Translations under genes and position numbers: made by a program
Assembly: GCA_030248215.1 (NCBI GenBank)
Contig: JASANG010000845.1
Location: 62,001 to 126,000 of the forward strand
DNA from: Enoplolaimus lenunculus
Taxonomy: Eukaryota; Nematoda; Enoplea; Enoplida; Thoracostomopsidae
DNA: 64,000 nt
Direction: 5' to 3'
Shown here: one piece after another, positions 22,205 through 30,804 of the stretch
Numbering within the stretch: the stretch's first letter is position 1
Layout of the letters: every line of letters begins with the position of its first letter
The notes under the pieces: model-generated
What the model saw: the letters and a program-made list of their open reading frames with translations, nothing else
What the model was told of the DNA's origin: nothing
Database searches by the model: none

Positions 22205-23507
22205 GGATCATTACATTTTTAGCGTTTCGACCGAATGTAAAATGATAATAACAAAGTTTACCGTCGGGGTTAAACTTTAGCCCCGGCGACCAAAAACGCT
22301 TTAGTCTAGTTACTATTTTTGGCGGATGAACTCCTATTCCGGTTTGAATATCCCTTTTTGTTGCGCATGCCTGAACGACCACGTTCCTGCCTGAACGACC
22401 ACGTTCCTGTTTGAAAAGGGCGTTTACTTTACTGGTCAATTCTGCTACGCTTTTTGTCATTTCGCCCACATGACTAACTAATGACTGCGACTCGTCTACG
22501 GAATTTATTGCGCAAGCACCTGGAGAACTAGTATTGGCCGGAAGAACCTGTTCAATTATCCTATCTGCTAAATCTGCTATTGTTTCTATTTCTAAGTCTT
22601 CGACTACTGCCAGTGCGAGACGTACTTTTTCTGGCAATATTTCCATAAACCTGAGGCGTACCAGCTCTGCGTTATTGGGCGCATGCCTCTGAAGATGACG
22701 GAGAGTCGCCGAAGGTCTGTGGTCTCCAAGGTCTTGTTCTGACAATAACTTTCGTAAAAGTTTTTCTTGGCTGAGTCCGAAGTATTTTAAAATGCATTGC
22801 TTCATCGACCCAAAACTGTCCGTAGCTTGAGCACTACAGTCATTAAGGACACTAGTTGGTAAAGCTCGAAGAAGACTGTTTCTTTTAACATTTTCAGGCA
22901 GACCCTCTAACAATGGCTCAATCTGTGAAAACCAAACTCTTGTGTCCTGTTCGTAAAACTCAGGCAATTTAGGAATTTGAATATTAGCAGGCCTCACCTG
23001 AGTCGCATAACTTGTGCTGGGAGCCTGCGCAATTTGAAGAGCTAACTTTACGGAATCTGGTGCTTCCAGTCCTAAAGCTTCAATTATTTCACGCTTGGTT
23101 GAAGGAATTTTAAAGTCCAGGTCGTCCTGGTGAAGAATCTGAAGAGCTGTGCCTAAAATTTCTTTCAAGTATGATTCCAGCTTAAGTACAGGTCCCGGAT
23201 TAGGTTCTATGCCACCCATAAGCAGCAAAATCCTAAGGCTTGATGCGTGTCGGTCGGTAAGATTCAAATCAAACGACTTAGTCATACATATCTGATAGCG
23301 TGCGTGCCTGTTTAAATATGCGTTATATGTATTATCCGTAGTTGTATCTAAGAATAGCAGAAAAACAATAGTGGTAGCTAGCACAATTCGTAAAATCCAC
23401 GTAGAAAATTTAGGTCGTTCAACTGTCCGCGTTACACCCAATTTCATATGTTTTGTATGAAACTGCCTAGAGTGCTTTGTTATGCTCATCGTCCTACTTG
23501 AGTGCAA
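22137..23507 (-). pseudogene. gag region with N-terminal hydrophobic segment and 2A-like peptide
   Basis: About 456 codons. N-terminal residues 37-53 (WILRIVLATTIVFLLFL) form a membrane-type helix. Residues 92-106 read RILLLMGGIEPNPGP, a 2A-like ribosome-skipping motif of less canonical form. From about residue 140 comes a Ty3/gypsy capsid-like domain: IPKLPEFYEQDTRVWFSQIE, NVKRNSLLRALP, KLLSEQDLGDHRPSATLRHL, LADRIIEQVLP. If the 2A peptide worked, translation would have released the membrane-type leader separately from the capsid (inference). The tail is basic and Cys-bearing where a nucleocapsid would lie. Fossil. Confidence 0.85.
23190..23213 (-). other. Second 2A-like peptide (GGIEPNPGP)
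   Basis: Encodes GIEPNPGP preceded by the leucine-rich LRILLLM. It closely parallels the upstream module (RLLLLMEGDIESNPGP), including a shared ...KICN / ..QICM and RH start, so the two look like copies of one module of roughly 38 residues. Confidence 0.6.
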
Positions 23508-23728
23508 CGCTTTCGACGAGTCCGAATTGGACCGGTGTGCGTGCTTTCTAATGTATCTGAACTGACGAATTTGTTATTGCTACTTCTCGAAAAACGCTTT
23601 GGCCAGTTAAGCGGCCTTGCCAAATCTGATGTCGTTTGTTGTTGTGATTTTCCTGCCTTAATTTCTACCGGTACTTCCGGAATGTCAGGTGTTAAAAAGT
23701 TATTTCTATTTGTGCGTTTGCTTTTCAA
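23486..23728 (-). pseudogene. Basic linker region before gag
   Basis: About 80 codons of Lys/Arg/Ser/Thr-rich sequence (MKSKRTNRNNFLTPD start) without a recognised fold, between the IMPACT-like domain and gag. It may be a nucleic-acid-binding or merely spacer part of the leader polypeptide. Confidence 0.4.
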
Positions 23729-23794
23729 AGTTTTGGGTTTCTGCCCAAATTCCTGTTTTGAACGTTGTCTTATAAACCCGCGTGCTTGCAGAGC

Positions 23795-24112
23795 CTAAGT
23801 TGCGACAGTATTTATATGCTTAAATCGCTTCGGGCCTAAGTGCACACCGCCATACCAACGGCTTCCCACCACAATAACATTTCGAGCCCCGGAAAATTTG
23901 AGTATATTTAGTAACCGGTTTCCGGTACCACGTTCTCCGTCATCACAATAATATGAATTTATCAGTTTTCCACTACTTAAAATGCGGTATGCAACAATAT
24001 TATGGGTAGCTGATGCGACCTTTTTGTTACTTTTCAATTTTTCTAAAACCGCAGAAACTTCCGAAACACTGTCTACGGTGTCGACGTGCGCTTGAAAAGT
24101 ACTTTTCCGATC
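23795..24112 (-). pseudogene. IMPACT/UPF0029-like domain carried by the LTR element
   Basis: The minus-strand translation has DRKSTFQAHV, NKKVASATHNIVAYRI, DDGERGTGNRLLNIL, NVIVVGSRWYGGVHLGPKRF and KHI, in that order. These are the successive blocks of the UPF0029 domain of eukaryotic IMPACT/YIH1 (and bacterial YigZ), where DRxSTFQAH, ATHNIYAYRI, DDGExxAGxR and SRWYGGxxLGPDRFKHI are conserved. In cells IMPACT binds GCN1 and restrains the GCN2 starvation kinase. Its RWD domain is not seen here. The domain lies between a 2A-like peptide and gag, inside the element bounds. It is most simply a captured host sequence. Why a retroelement would carry it is unknown; tuning of translation or stress signalling is a guess. 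Confidence 0.85.
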
Positions 24113-24348
24113 GAAGTTGCCTCGCTGGAATAAATACTTTGAGTTTCGATAGCGGTCGACATGGGACTGGTTTCTGTATTACATGATGGCCCGGGATTAG
24201 ACTCTATATCCCCTTCCATAAGAAGCAAAAGCCGGAGCGCCGTCCCGTGTCTCTTGCTTTTTAAACCAGAAAAGAACAACCCGTTGCAGATTTTATGCTT
24301 TCGTGCCCGACAGAACAAGCTTTGCTTAGCTGCACTTGGACTCAACAA
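24073..24348 (-). pseudogene. Leader with canonical 2A-like peptide
   Basis: About 91 codons. Residues 33-54 hold RHGTALRLLLLMEGDIESNPGP in two blocks: a leucine-rich run and then the canonical D-I-E-S-N-P-G-P signal, at which 2A peptides make the ribosome skip the last Gly-Pro bond. Ser/Thr-rich sequence follows and leads to the IMPACT-like domain. Similar N-terminal 2A modules are known from invertebrate non-LTR elements and some animal immune-type genes. Their use ahead of gag in a Ty3/gypsy element is unusual to my knowledge. Fossil. Confidence 0.7.
24187..24210 (-). other. First 2A-like ribosome-skipping peptide (DIESNPGP)
   Basis: Codons GAT ATA GAG TCT AAT CCC GGG CCA spell DIESNPGP, an exact fit to the D-(V/I)-E-x-N-P-G-P consensus, with an upstream leucine-rich helix as in working 2A peptides. 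Confidence 0.75.
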
Positions 24349-24601
24349 AATAGAAATGTGAACAAAAGCGCTGTTATTTCAGCTTGGCCTGGTTCCTATA
24401 GTTTGGCTGAATCCCAAGACAATACAAAAAATAAAAACAAATTCAATATACGATCTGAATTTTTTATCGATTCTGTTTGTACGCAACATTTTTTCTGTTG
24501 GAGTTCATTGTTCTCCTTCGGCATCACCAGATTCAGCTCAGTAACCAACCACATAAGCGCCAGTGCGAGCGCCACATTTCACGGTTGCCAACACGTGTTT
24601 T

Positions 24602-24619
24602 GTTCAGTCGAGGTCACCA
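24602..24619 (-). other. Primer-binding site, tRNA-Trp-like
   Basis: Three bases inside the 5' LTR the minus strand reads TGGTGACCTCGAC. This matches the complement of the 3' end of tRNA-Trp (TGGTGACCCCGAC) at 12 of 13 positions; further downstream the match fades. Trp is the primer known from the avian alpharetroviruses. Confidence 0.6.
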
Positions 24620-24622
24620 GTG

Positions 24623-24906
24623 TGTTGTCAGCCGCTCCAAGTATCGTACAATATTCGCTAGAGCTTGAGAATACCAACAACGACCACAAGGCTGTACCAC
24701 CAAACGCAAACCATAACATATGAATGCAAACAGAACCTTTACTTTTCCGTAACTCCAACGCAGAATATCAACAATAAAAATACCACACCTTTAGAGTCTT
24801 GAAACAGCTTATATACCCATTAACTTATTTGCATATTCCATTTTAAGCTGAGAATAACCACTTGCAATTTATTTGCATAATACAAAACGAGACCGGTTCC
24901 CTTACA
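24623..24906 (-). repeat. 5' LTR
   Basis: Plus-strand ends TGTTGTCAGCC and GGTTCCCTTACA, followed at once by the target duplication GTCTG (24907-24911). It differs from the 3' LTR by scattered substitutions and a 4-bp indel in the CAATTTATTTGCATAA region. Confidence 0.95.
24808..24878 (-). promoter_or_regulatory. LTR promoter: TATA box with two octamer motifs
   Basis: On the minus strand, two ATGCAAAT octamers (24871-24878 and 24827-24834) lie just upstream of TATATAAG (24815-24808). ATGCAAAT is the classic POU-family binding site. Both octamers and the TATA are conserved in the 3' LTR despite about 4% divergence. Confidence 0.55.
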
Positions 24907-24984
24907 GTCTGCTCCTACTCCTGAACTTTACGTGGGCCATGTGGAGGGCCAGGTTTGGCGTAACCAAGTAGATGGAAATTGTGG

Positions 24985-25495
24985 ATTTCGCCCTCAAACC
25001 GGTGCTTGTTTGGGGCAATTAATCACATGATGAAATTAATCACCGTGAGCGGTGGGGTTGAAGGGGTAGTTGGGGTTTTGCTTTTCCTCACAAGGAATTG
25101 TGAGGGGTTTATCAAAACGCGGTTTTAATTCCCTAACGAGGGGTTATGAGGGGTTTTATCAAAAATGTCGGTTTTACCCCACTTTCCTTTCACAAGACGT
25201 TGGTTTTAATATGGAAAATGGCGATTTTTCCTCCCTTATCACGATGAGTTGTGAGGGGGTTTGTGAAAAATGAGGGTTTTGCCCCCATCACTAGGGGTTG
25301 AGAATGGTTTTGTGGATGGATGGTTGGGGCAATTAATCACATGGGTAATTAATCACTGTGAGTGGTAGGGTTGAAGCGGTAGTTTGGGTTTTGCCCTCCC
25401 TTCCGAGGGTTTGTGAGGGTTTTATAAAAAATGCGGTTTTACCCCCCTCACGAGGGGTTACGAGGGGTTTTATGAAAAATGTTGGTTTCGCCTCA
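24985..25495 (+). repeat. Nested tandem repeat
   Basis: Two large units, offset by 314 bp, each start with GGGGCAATTAATCACATG followed by GTGAGYGGTRGGGTTGAAG (25010 and 25324). Inside each, 60-70-bp subunits alternate GGGGTTATGAGGGGTTTTAT with CAAAAATGCGGTTTTACCCC. It is GC-richer than its surroundings. It starts about 75 bp beyond the LTR element. Confidence 0.75.
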
Positions 25496-26484
25496 AACTT
25501 ATTTGCATAAGGTTCCAGAAAGTTTCCAATATTTCATAATACTTATGAAAACCAGTTGCGACTGATGTAGATATCGGCTCAGCGACGATAAGCAGCAGCA
25601 ATAAAAACAAAGCAACAACATGAACATACAAAAACCAACCCGAAAACAAGGCACCAAAGACATGCACGCAAAGCATGCGAACGCTGAAAGGGAAGGTTCG
25701 GGGTCAAGCCGGACTTGAGCTTAGGTAAGCATAGGCTAAATATAGGAGTGGTTTATTCACATGCGCTTGTGCAGGCTGCTTTACGCTCACGATTATGAAT
25801 TTTCCTGCCTCATAGCTGTGCGCCGGAAGAGCGGTCGACCCTGTGTCGCTCGCTAGCGCCCACGAGGCAGACGTTCCCACTACATCTTAATATAGCAAGT
25901 GTTGGCCGGTTCGGCCCCGAGTGGAAACACCCCGCAGTTGCCGGGCAAAATTTTTTTGAAATATTTCAAGAACGCATACCCTGGACATCCAAACATCCCC
26001 TTGTCTTTAAACTTAATGGTCCCATCAAGGGGTGGCGAGACACTTCCAAACAATGTTCAGAGAAACAGTGAGGGAGGCACCTGGACGCGTTACTTGACTT
26101 AGCGGAACAGCTCATATACCCAGAGTAATCGGTGGTAAAATTTATCATGGAACCAAATTTAGGGCTCGAATGAAAAACATTTGAGAACTACTCATTGTAG
26201 AAAGTAATTTAATCTGTTATAAGTGCTATCACCATGTTTGCGGAACGTACAAACGATCATAAAGTACCGAAACAGTAATATAATATATAAAGAATAAGTT
26301 TTACTGGAGATACGTGGACTGTGTTAGTGTACAGTGTCTAAAAACTCAAGTAGAAAATAGTGCTGTGGCAACTCGAAAGCTTTACCAATTCCGATACTGA
26401 CTCTTATTTTCAAATTTTGCCAATGGCAAACGTACATATGCCGATGCCGCAAATGGTCAGAAATGCGTTATGGCTCTATATTTG
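25496..26484. other. No gene seen
   Basis: Mixed-composition sequence. A GC-richer part at 25790-25880 (GTCGCTCGCTAGCGCCCACG) has no recognisable product. No supportable feature. Confidence 0.45.
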
Positions 26485-26715
26485 GCACATTTATTTAGTA
26501 AGCCGCTTCTTATTCCTGCTGCAAGCTTTGGCTCGATTGACAAGGGGGTCATTTTTTCATAGGGGGTCAGTATTTCATTCCTATATTGGCTGTATAAAAA
26601 TGACCTGGGGTCTCTTATTAATGGAGGTCACTTTTTAACACGACAGTACTGTGAAAATCGGACCCCCGTGAAAATATACCCGGGAGTCACTTTTTTGGAG
26701 GGTCATTTTTCATGT
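26485..26715. repeat. GGGGTCATTTTTTCA repeat (family G), copy 1
   Basis: Begins near GGCACATTTATTTAGTAAGC, then repeated blocks in both senses: GGGGGTCATTTTTTCATA, AAAAATGACCTGGGG, CGGACCCCCGTGAAAATA, GAGGGTCATTTTTCATG. The copy at 35990-36215 has the same order (ACATTTATTTAGTAAGTAGC, then GAGGGTCATTTTTTCATG). Non-coding, probably a small transposon with internal inverted motifs. Confidence 0.65.
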
Positions 26716-27038
26716 GACACCGGATTTCCATATCACTTGTGTTTAACCTTATTTATATATTTTTATATAAATAGGATCTACTTAGTGAGTTATTCTAAAC
26801 CGCCTCAGTCTCGTCTTTTCCGAAAATTTGAGAGATATGTTCACCTATTTCATCCTATTTGTAATGTTTCGTTACTAAGTATTTGTTTTCTTAACATGTA
26901 TACAAAATTATTTGTTCATTTTTCAATACATTACCTGCGAATTTTGTCAGCAAAGGCAGCAGGGCTGTCATTCAACCCATTAGGTTTACCAGGTGACTAT
27001 ATTGTTTTCTGTCCCACGCAAACAACTTATTAGCGCTA
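26716..27038. other. Spacer before the pogo element
   Basis: AT-rich; the frame at 26668-27033 partly overlaps the family G repeat and has no known domain. TA at 27037-27038 is the left target-site dinucleotide of the pogo element. Confidence 0.4.
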
Positions 27039-27066
27039 GTAGGGGAAACCTACCAAATATGGGCAT
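27039..27066 (+). repeat. Left terminal inverted repeat of the pogo element
   Basis: GTAGGGGAAACCTACC followed by AAATATGGGCAT, an inverted match to 30777-30804 with a single difference (CC/AC in the AAACCTACC block). Confidence 0.93.
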
Positions 27067-27100
27067 TACGATAACATAGGAAATATATGTTCTTCATCTG

Positions 27101-27160
27101 TTGCAATATGGGCGAAGTCCTTTTAAATATGGGCATCATCAGCTAAATATGAGCACACTG
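27101..27160 (+). promoter_or_regulatory. Left subterminal repeats of the pogo element
   Basis: CAATATGGGCG (27104), AAATATGGGCATCATC (27125) and AAATATGAGCAC (27145) repeat the inner part of the terminal repeat. Multiple such copies near the ends are typical of transposase-binding sites. Confidence 0.6.
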
Positions 27161-27624
27161 TACTTGCTGTTATCTTAACATGTGCAACAAAGGTTTTTGG
27201 CCTTAATTCAACGGTGTTTTAAGTCAGCTTCAACACGAAACAACTTGTCTTCGAAACTAACACTTCAGCATTTATTTATTAATATCACTTGCTAAAACAA
27301 AGCTACAGAAGGCATGATGTCTCAAGGAAAATTCAACATCAATTTTTGTTCTAATTTTGAAACCATCGCAACTTCTGTTATCTTTTATGCTCACAGTTAG
27401 TTGGAAAATCACTTTAAATTAGTCAGCTTTTCAATATATGTAATGCTGCAATCGTTTGCTTTGAAATAAAAATGACCAAAATCATTAAAATTTTTGCCCG
27501 TATACCCATTTTTTGTGTAATTCTAAGCAGCCCGGCGAATAGTTGCTTATTTTAATTTTATTTTCAGTGGAATCATGCATCTTTAAAACGTTTTTAAATA
27601 TCCGTTTGTCAATGCCATTAATTT

Positions 27625-27846
27625 CTATTCGTTTATATCCTGATAGCAGCAAACACAAAGACAATGTCTTTTTGTAAGCTGTGAGCTACTCTGCTTCATA
27701 GTAACATTCACAACAGTAAAATTCTCGTTTAAACGTTTGCCGGTGCACGAATCATGTTGCCATCGATCACAATCTGCACAACGAATCCAACCAGCATTAC
27801 CTTTGTCAATTTTCATGCAAACATGACATGGATCGTACTTTTGAAT
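27625..27846 (-). other. PHD-like zinc finger at the transposase C-terminus
   Basis: Ligand pattern in exon 3: CHVC, then WIRCADC, DRWQHDSC, and CLCVCC near the end, i.e. C-x2-C, C-x2-C, H-x2-C, C-x-C-type, with the Trp before the His typical of PHD fingers. PHD fingers read histone H3 tails, so the domain could direct the transposase to chromatin (inference). Confidence 0.75.
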
Positions 27847-30071
27847 AGAAGTTCCACTTGTTGACGGTTGTGGTTCTGACTCATCTTCTGAAGCGATGAC
27901 GCTCGTGAGATTAATTTTTTCTGAAAAAGAAATCTATGCTGTTAAATTTTTCCACCGAACAATTTTGTAGCAAAATAACTAATCTATGCGTGACAAAATA
28001 GCGGATTCTTCAATAACCCAATGACATATAAAATCTTACTTCGTTGTGCCTGGCGTCTTTTGTTACCAGGGGCAATTGTTGGAGTAAGCTGATCTGGGAA
28101 CATTTGTTGAGATCCTTCCAGGGCTTTATTCACTTTTGATTTTTCATCGACTGAATTGTTGAATCGAGGCGTAAATTGAACGTCCGCGTTTCTGCTTGTG
28201 TCTGTGTCAACCAACAAGTTCTGCAAGTCTGCAATTCGATTTTCTGAGTTAGCATTACAAATTGGGTATGGCAGATATTCGACTGAATTGCCGGCTTCGT
28301 TACCAAGGATTTCGGTCGTTGAAAGCTCTCTTTCTACAAATCCGGCGGGAAAATCGTAAATATTATAGCTCTCGGGTACGTTCGCAAACGTAGTGTCAAT
28401 GTAATCGTTCGTGTCAGTAAGCGGCGGTGTTCCTATAAGATTAGCGATCGATGATGTTTCTTGCTGTGTACCCCCACTTTCGTTTGACTGGTTTTGCGCA
28501 GCAGTGTTGTCTCGTAACCCAGACCCAGATTGTGATTGGCATACGTGTTCGCCACATTCATCCTGTGAAGCTGAATCGTCGGTGTTCACCTCAAGAACTG
28601 CATCCGATGTGCTAAAGGCTTCATCAGGGATTTGTGCCGGGTCAACTGGATAGATTCCTGATGCCTTAAAGCCCTGAGAAGCTGTTCGATCAGTAGCTGC
28701 TTTTGCTAATGACCAACCAAACAAATACGAAACTTCCGACTGAGTAACCGAACCAATTCCTTGTGTACGGCGTTTGTTTTTGACGTGAGACTTACATGCT
28801 TCTTTCCAGTAACGTTTTAAGGGTCCGAACACAGCGCGATCTAACGGCTGTAAATAATTCGTTGTGTGAGCAGGAAGGCAAAGTAACACAATATTGTAGT
28901 TCTGGCACAGCTTTATGACATCTAGAGTAGCGTGACTTCCATGTGCGTCAAGTATCATGACCAACTTTTGCCCCTTTGATATCTACCTTTTGTCTACAAA
29001 ACAAGTCATAAATTCAAAAAACAACGATTGATTTGACTAGCCAGAATCAGATACTCGTATTACGGTTCGCGTGGGCACACCTTGCTGCCATTCCGGGCGC
29101 ACTGATTTTCCCTTAAACACAAGAAATGGAGAAAAGCATTCTCCTGCTGCATTGCAGGCAACAAGGAGCATGGTCAACTGGCCACGTTCTTGAGTAGCAA
29201 TTTGAGGTTGATTGCGCATTGTTTTGAACGACACAACCCTGACTGGCTTGTTCGGTACTGTTACCAAGCCGGATTCGTCCAAATTCCAAATCAAACGAGG
29301 ACAGTCCTTAACGCCAGATGATGTTAGGACCGCGTCAAGAATCTGGAACCATTCTGATACACTCTCACGATTCATACCAAGCGCACGCATTTTTGACAGG
29401 TTCTCTGGCTTCCTTAACGTGACTTCAGTATGGCGCCGCTGAAACAATTTCCACCACTTCTCGCCTGCTGTTCGCGCGTTTTTGTTAAAAGGATGTGCGA
29501 TTTTGTTACGCTCACAATACTGGTACACCATCTGGAGCAACTCCTTAACTTCAACTGGAAAACCCTGTGCGGCAACAGTTTTTAAAATGTGAACCAATTC
29601 TTCCTCAGCCTGTGGAGGCATCGAGGGTTTTCTACCTAAAGGCACATCGATAGTATTTCGTTTCAATACCCGCTCCAAAGTTTGCCGAGGAACGTTATGT
29701 TTTGCTGCCGCAGCATTAGGTGCTAAAACAAAACAACTGGGTATGGAGTGCTACCGGAGTTAAATTCATTTCCCAAATATTTTCAATTTCATCTAAAATC
29801 TTACATTACACAATAACGACACAAAGAAGACAAATGTCACGTAAGTCAAAAAAACCAACATGGATATAAGCTCTTATCGTATCAATCATATTTAAACATA
29901 GAGTAGCTAGATTGATAACATACTGAGTCAGTCTGCCATTCTAACATCATTTACAGCTCGTTGCATCCTTTCAGTGGAATGTTGGCGTCGGTGAATAATT
30001 GGCTTTTTGGGGCTTTTTCTAGCTTTGCCGGGTTGTGTTTTTACCGGAGGAAATTTATTTGTCCTTGCCAT
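27625..30071 (-). pseudogene. pogo-family transposase, three exons, inactivated
   Basis: Exons 30071-29924, 29722-28040 and 27920-27625. Introns of 201 and 119 bp have GT...AG borders (GTATGT...TTTTAG, GTAAGA...TTTCAG). The sum is 2127 bp, exactly 709 codons with the stop, which supports the model. Exon 1 starts MARTNKFPPV and supplies the first half of a psq-type helix-turn-helix completed by AAAAKHNVPRQTLERVL. A CENP-B-type DNA-binding region follows (GRKPSMPPQAEEELVHILK), then the catalytic triad: WNLDESG (D at 29277-29279), LDAHGSH (28947-28949), LQPLDRAVFGPLK (28839-28841), spacing DD35D. Then an acidic Ser/Asn-rich linker and a C-terminal PHD-like finger. One TGA in exon 1 and two TAG codons in exon 2 (29037-29039, where TGG would be expected, and about 28982) interrupt the frame. 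Confidence 0.88.
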
Positions 30072-30329
30072 ATTCACTACCCAGTTTTACACTTGTATAA
30101 TATACGTGATATAATCTGAAACGAAGCTTACACTACTGTAAAGTTGACGGCGCATATAAACCATAAGGGCCTTAAATTTTGACTCTGATGCAATTTAGAA
30201 TTGGCATCGAGTCAAGTTAATGTTCAGTATCAAAGTGTAAAAACAGGGCAAGCTTGTCAAACTTGCCAGGATGCCGAGCACTCTGGGATATAGCGTATGG
30301 TGCCCTATTCTATGCCTAAAACTGCACCG

Positions 30330-30394
30330 CTCATATTAAGCACCAATCGCTCATATTAGGACTTGTAATATTTTGTTATTGCTCATATTACGCC
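30330..30394 (-). promoter_or_regulatory. Right subterminal repeats of the pogo element, inner group
   Basis: GCTCATATTAAG (30329), GCTCATATTAGG (30349) and GCTCATATTACG (30381) are inverted relatives of the left-end TATGAGC motifs, spaced 20-32 bp apart. Confidence 0.55.
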
Positions 30395-30758
30395 AATTTT
30401 ACAATTTAGGGGGTATGTTAAATATAAATGTATAACTTAGAACCACGTAATTAAAAAACAAAATTTCCCACATAGACTTATAGGCCATACAATGCGCTTT
30501 AATTTGAGACCAACATTCTCAAGATGAAACCAATACAAAAAATTATCCAAGCATTGTAAACAAGCGGGTAATTTTATATATGATGCGTTTTTGCGTTAGC
30601 GTAAAATACAGAACGCTAATTATTCTGTGCAGCGCGTATCAAAAATTTAACCTATCAGCTTCTAATTTTAGTATAACGTTGTAATAGTACTTTATATGTT
30701 GCAAAAATGGAGTGTGTAGCCGCAACATAAAACAATATCTGGCAGTAATATACAAGGT

Positions 30759-30804
30759 GATGCCCATATTAGGCTGATGCCCATATTTGGTAGTTTTCCC
30801 CTAC
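30759..30804 (-). repeat. Right terminal inverted repeat with an adjacent second copy
   Basis: ATGCCCATATTTGGTAG...CCCCTAC (30777-30804) mirrors the left end. Just inside, GATGCCCATATTAGG (30760) repeats the motif, so two copies lie in tandem at this end. Confidence 0.88.

Larger units (their letters stand above)
18437..24906 (-). mobile_element. Composite Ty3/gypsy LTR retrotransposon, decayed
   Basis: Element of about 6.47 kb on the minus strand with two LTRs (281 and 284 bp), TG...CA ends and a 5-bp target duplication GTCTG at 18432-18436 and 24907-24911. Parts in element order: LTR, tRNA-Trp-like primer site, a leader with a 2A-like peptide and an IMPACT/UPF0029-like domain, gag with a second 2A-like peptide, protease, RT, RNase H, integrase with GPY/F module, PWWP-like segment, polypurine tract, LTR. 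RT-before-integrase order and the GPY/F module place it in Ty3/gypsy. By eye the LTRs differ at roughly 11 sites plus a few indels (about 4%), so insertion is fairly recent. It is broken, with on the order of six to ten interruptions, and no intact polyprotein remains. Confidence 0.95.
27039..30804 (-). mobile_element. pogo-type DNA transposon with PHD-bearing transposase
   Basis: 3766 bp between 28-bp inverted ends (27039-27066 and 30777-30804; one mismatch): GTAGGGGAAACCTACC then AAATATGGGCAT. It is flanked by TA on the left and CA on the right, fitting a TA target duplication with one later change. It encodes a three-exon pogo-family transposase on the minus strand. Copies of TATGGGCAT/TATGAGC cluster inside both ends. 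The transposase frame has three in-frame stops, so this copy is inactive, but the ends are well kept. Confidence 0.92.

Noticed and set aside
23795-24112. Host IMPACT gene exon
   Set aside because: It lies between the primer-binding site and gag of the LTR element, on the element strand, without its RWD partner domain or host-type splice context.
24187-24210. Picornavirus-like insertion, because of the NPGP 2A motif
   Set aside because: The motif sits inside a Ty3/gypsy element with no picornaviral neighbours; 2A-like peptides also occur in animal retroelements.
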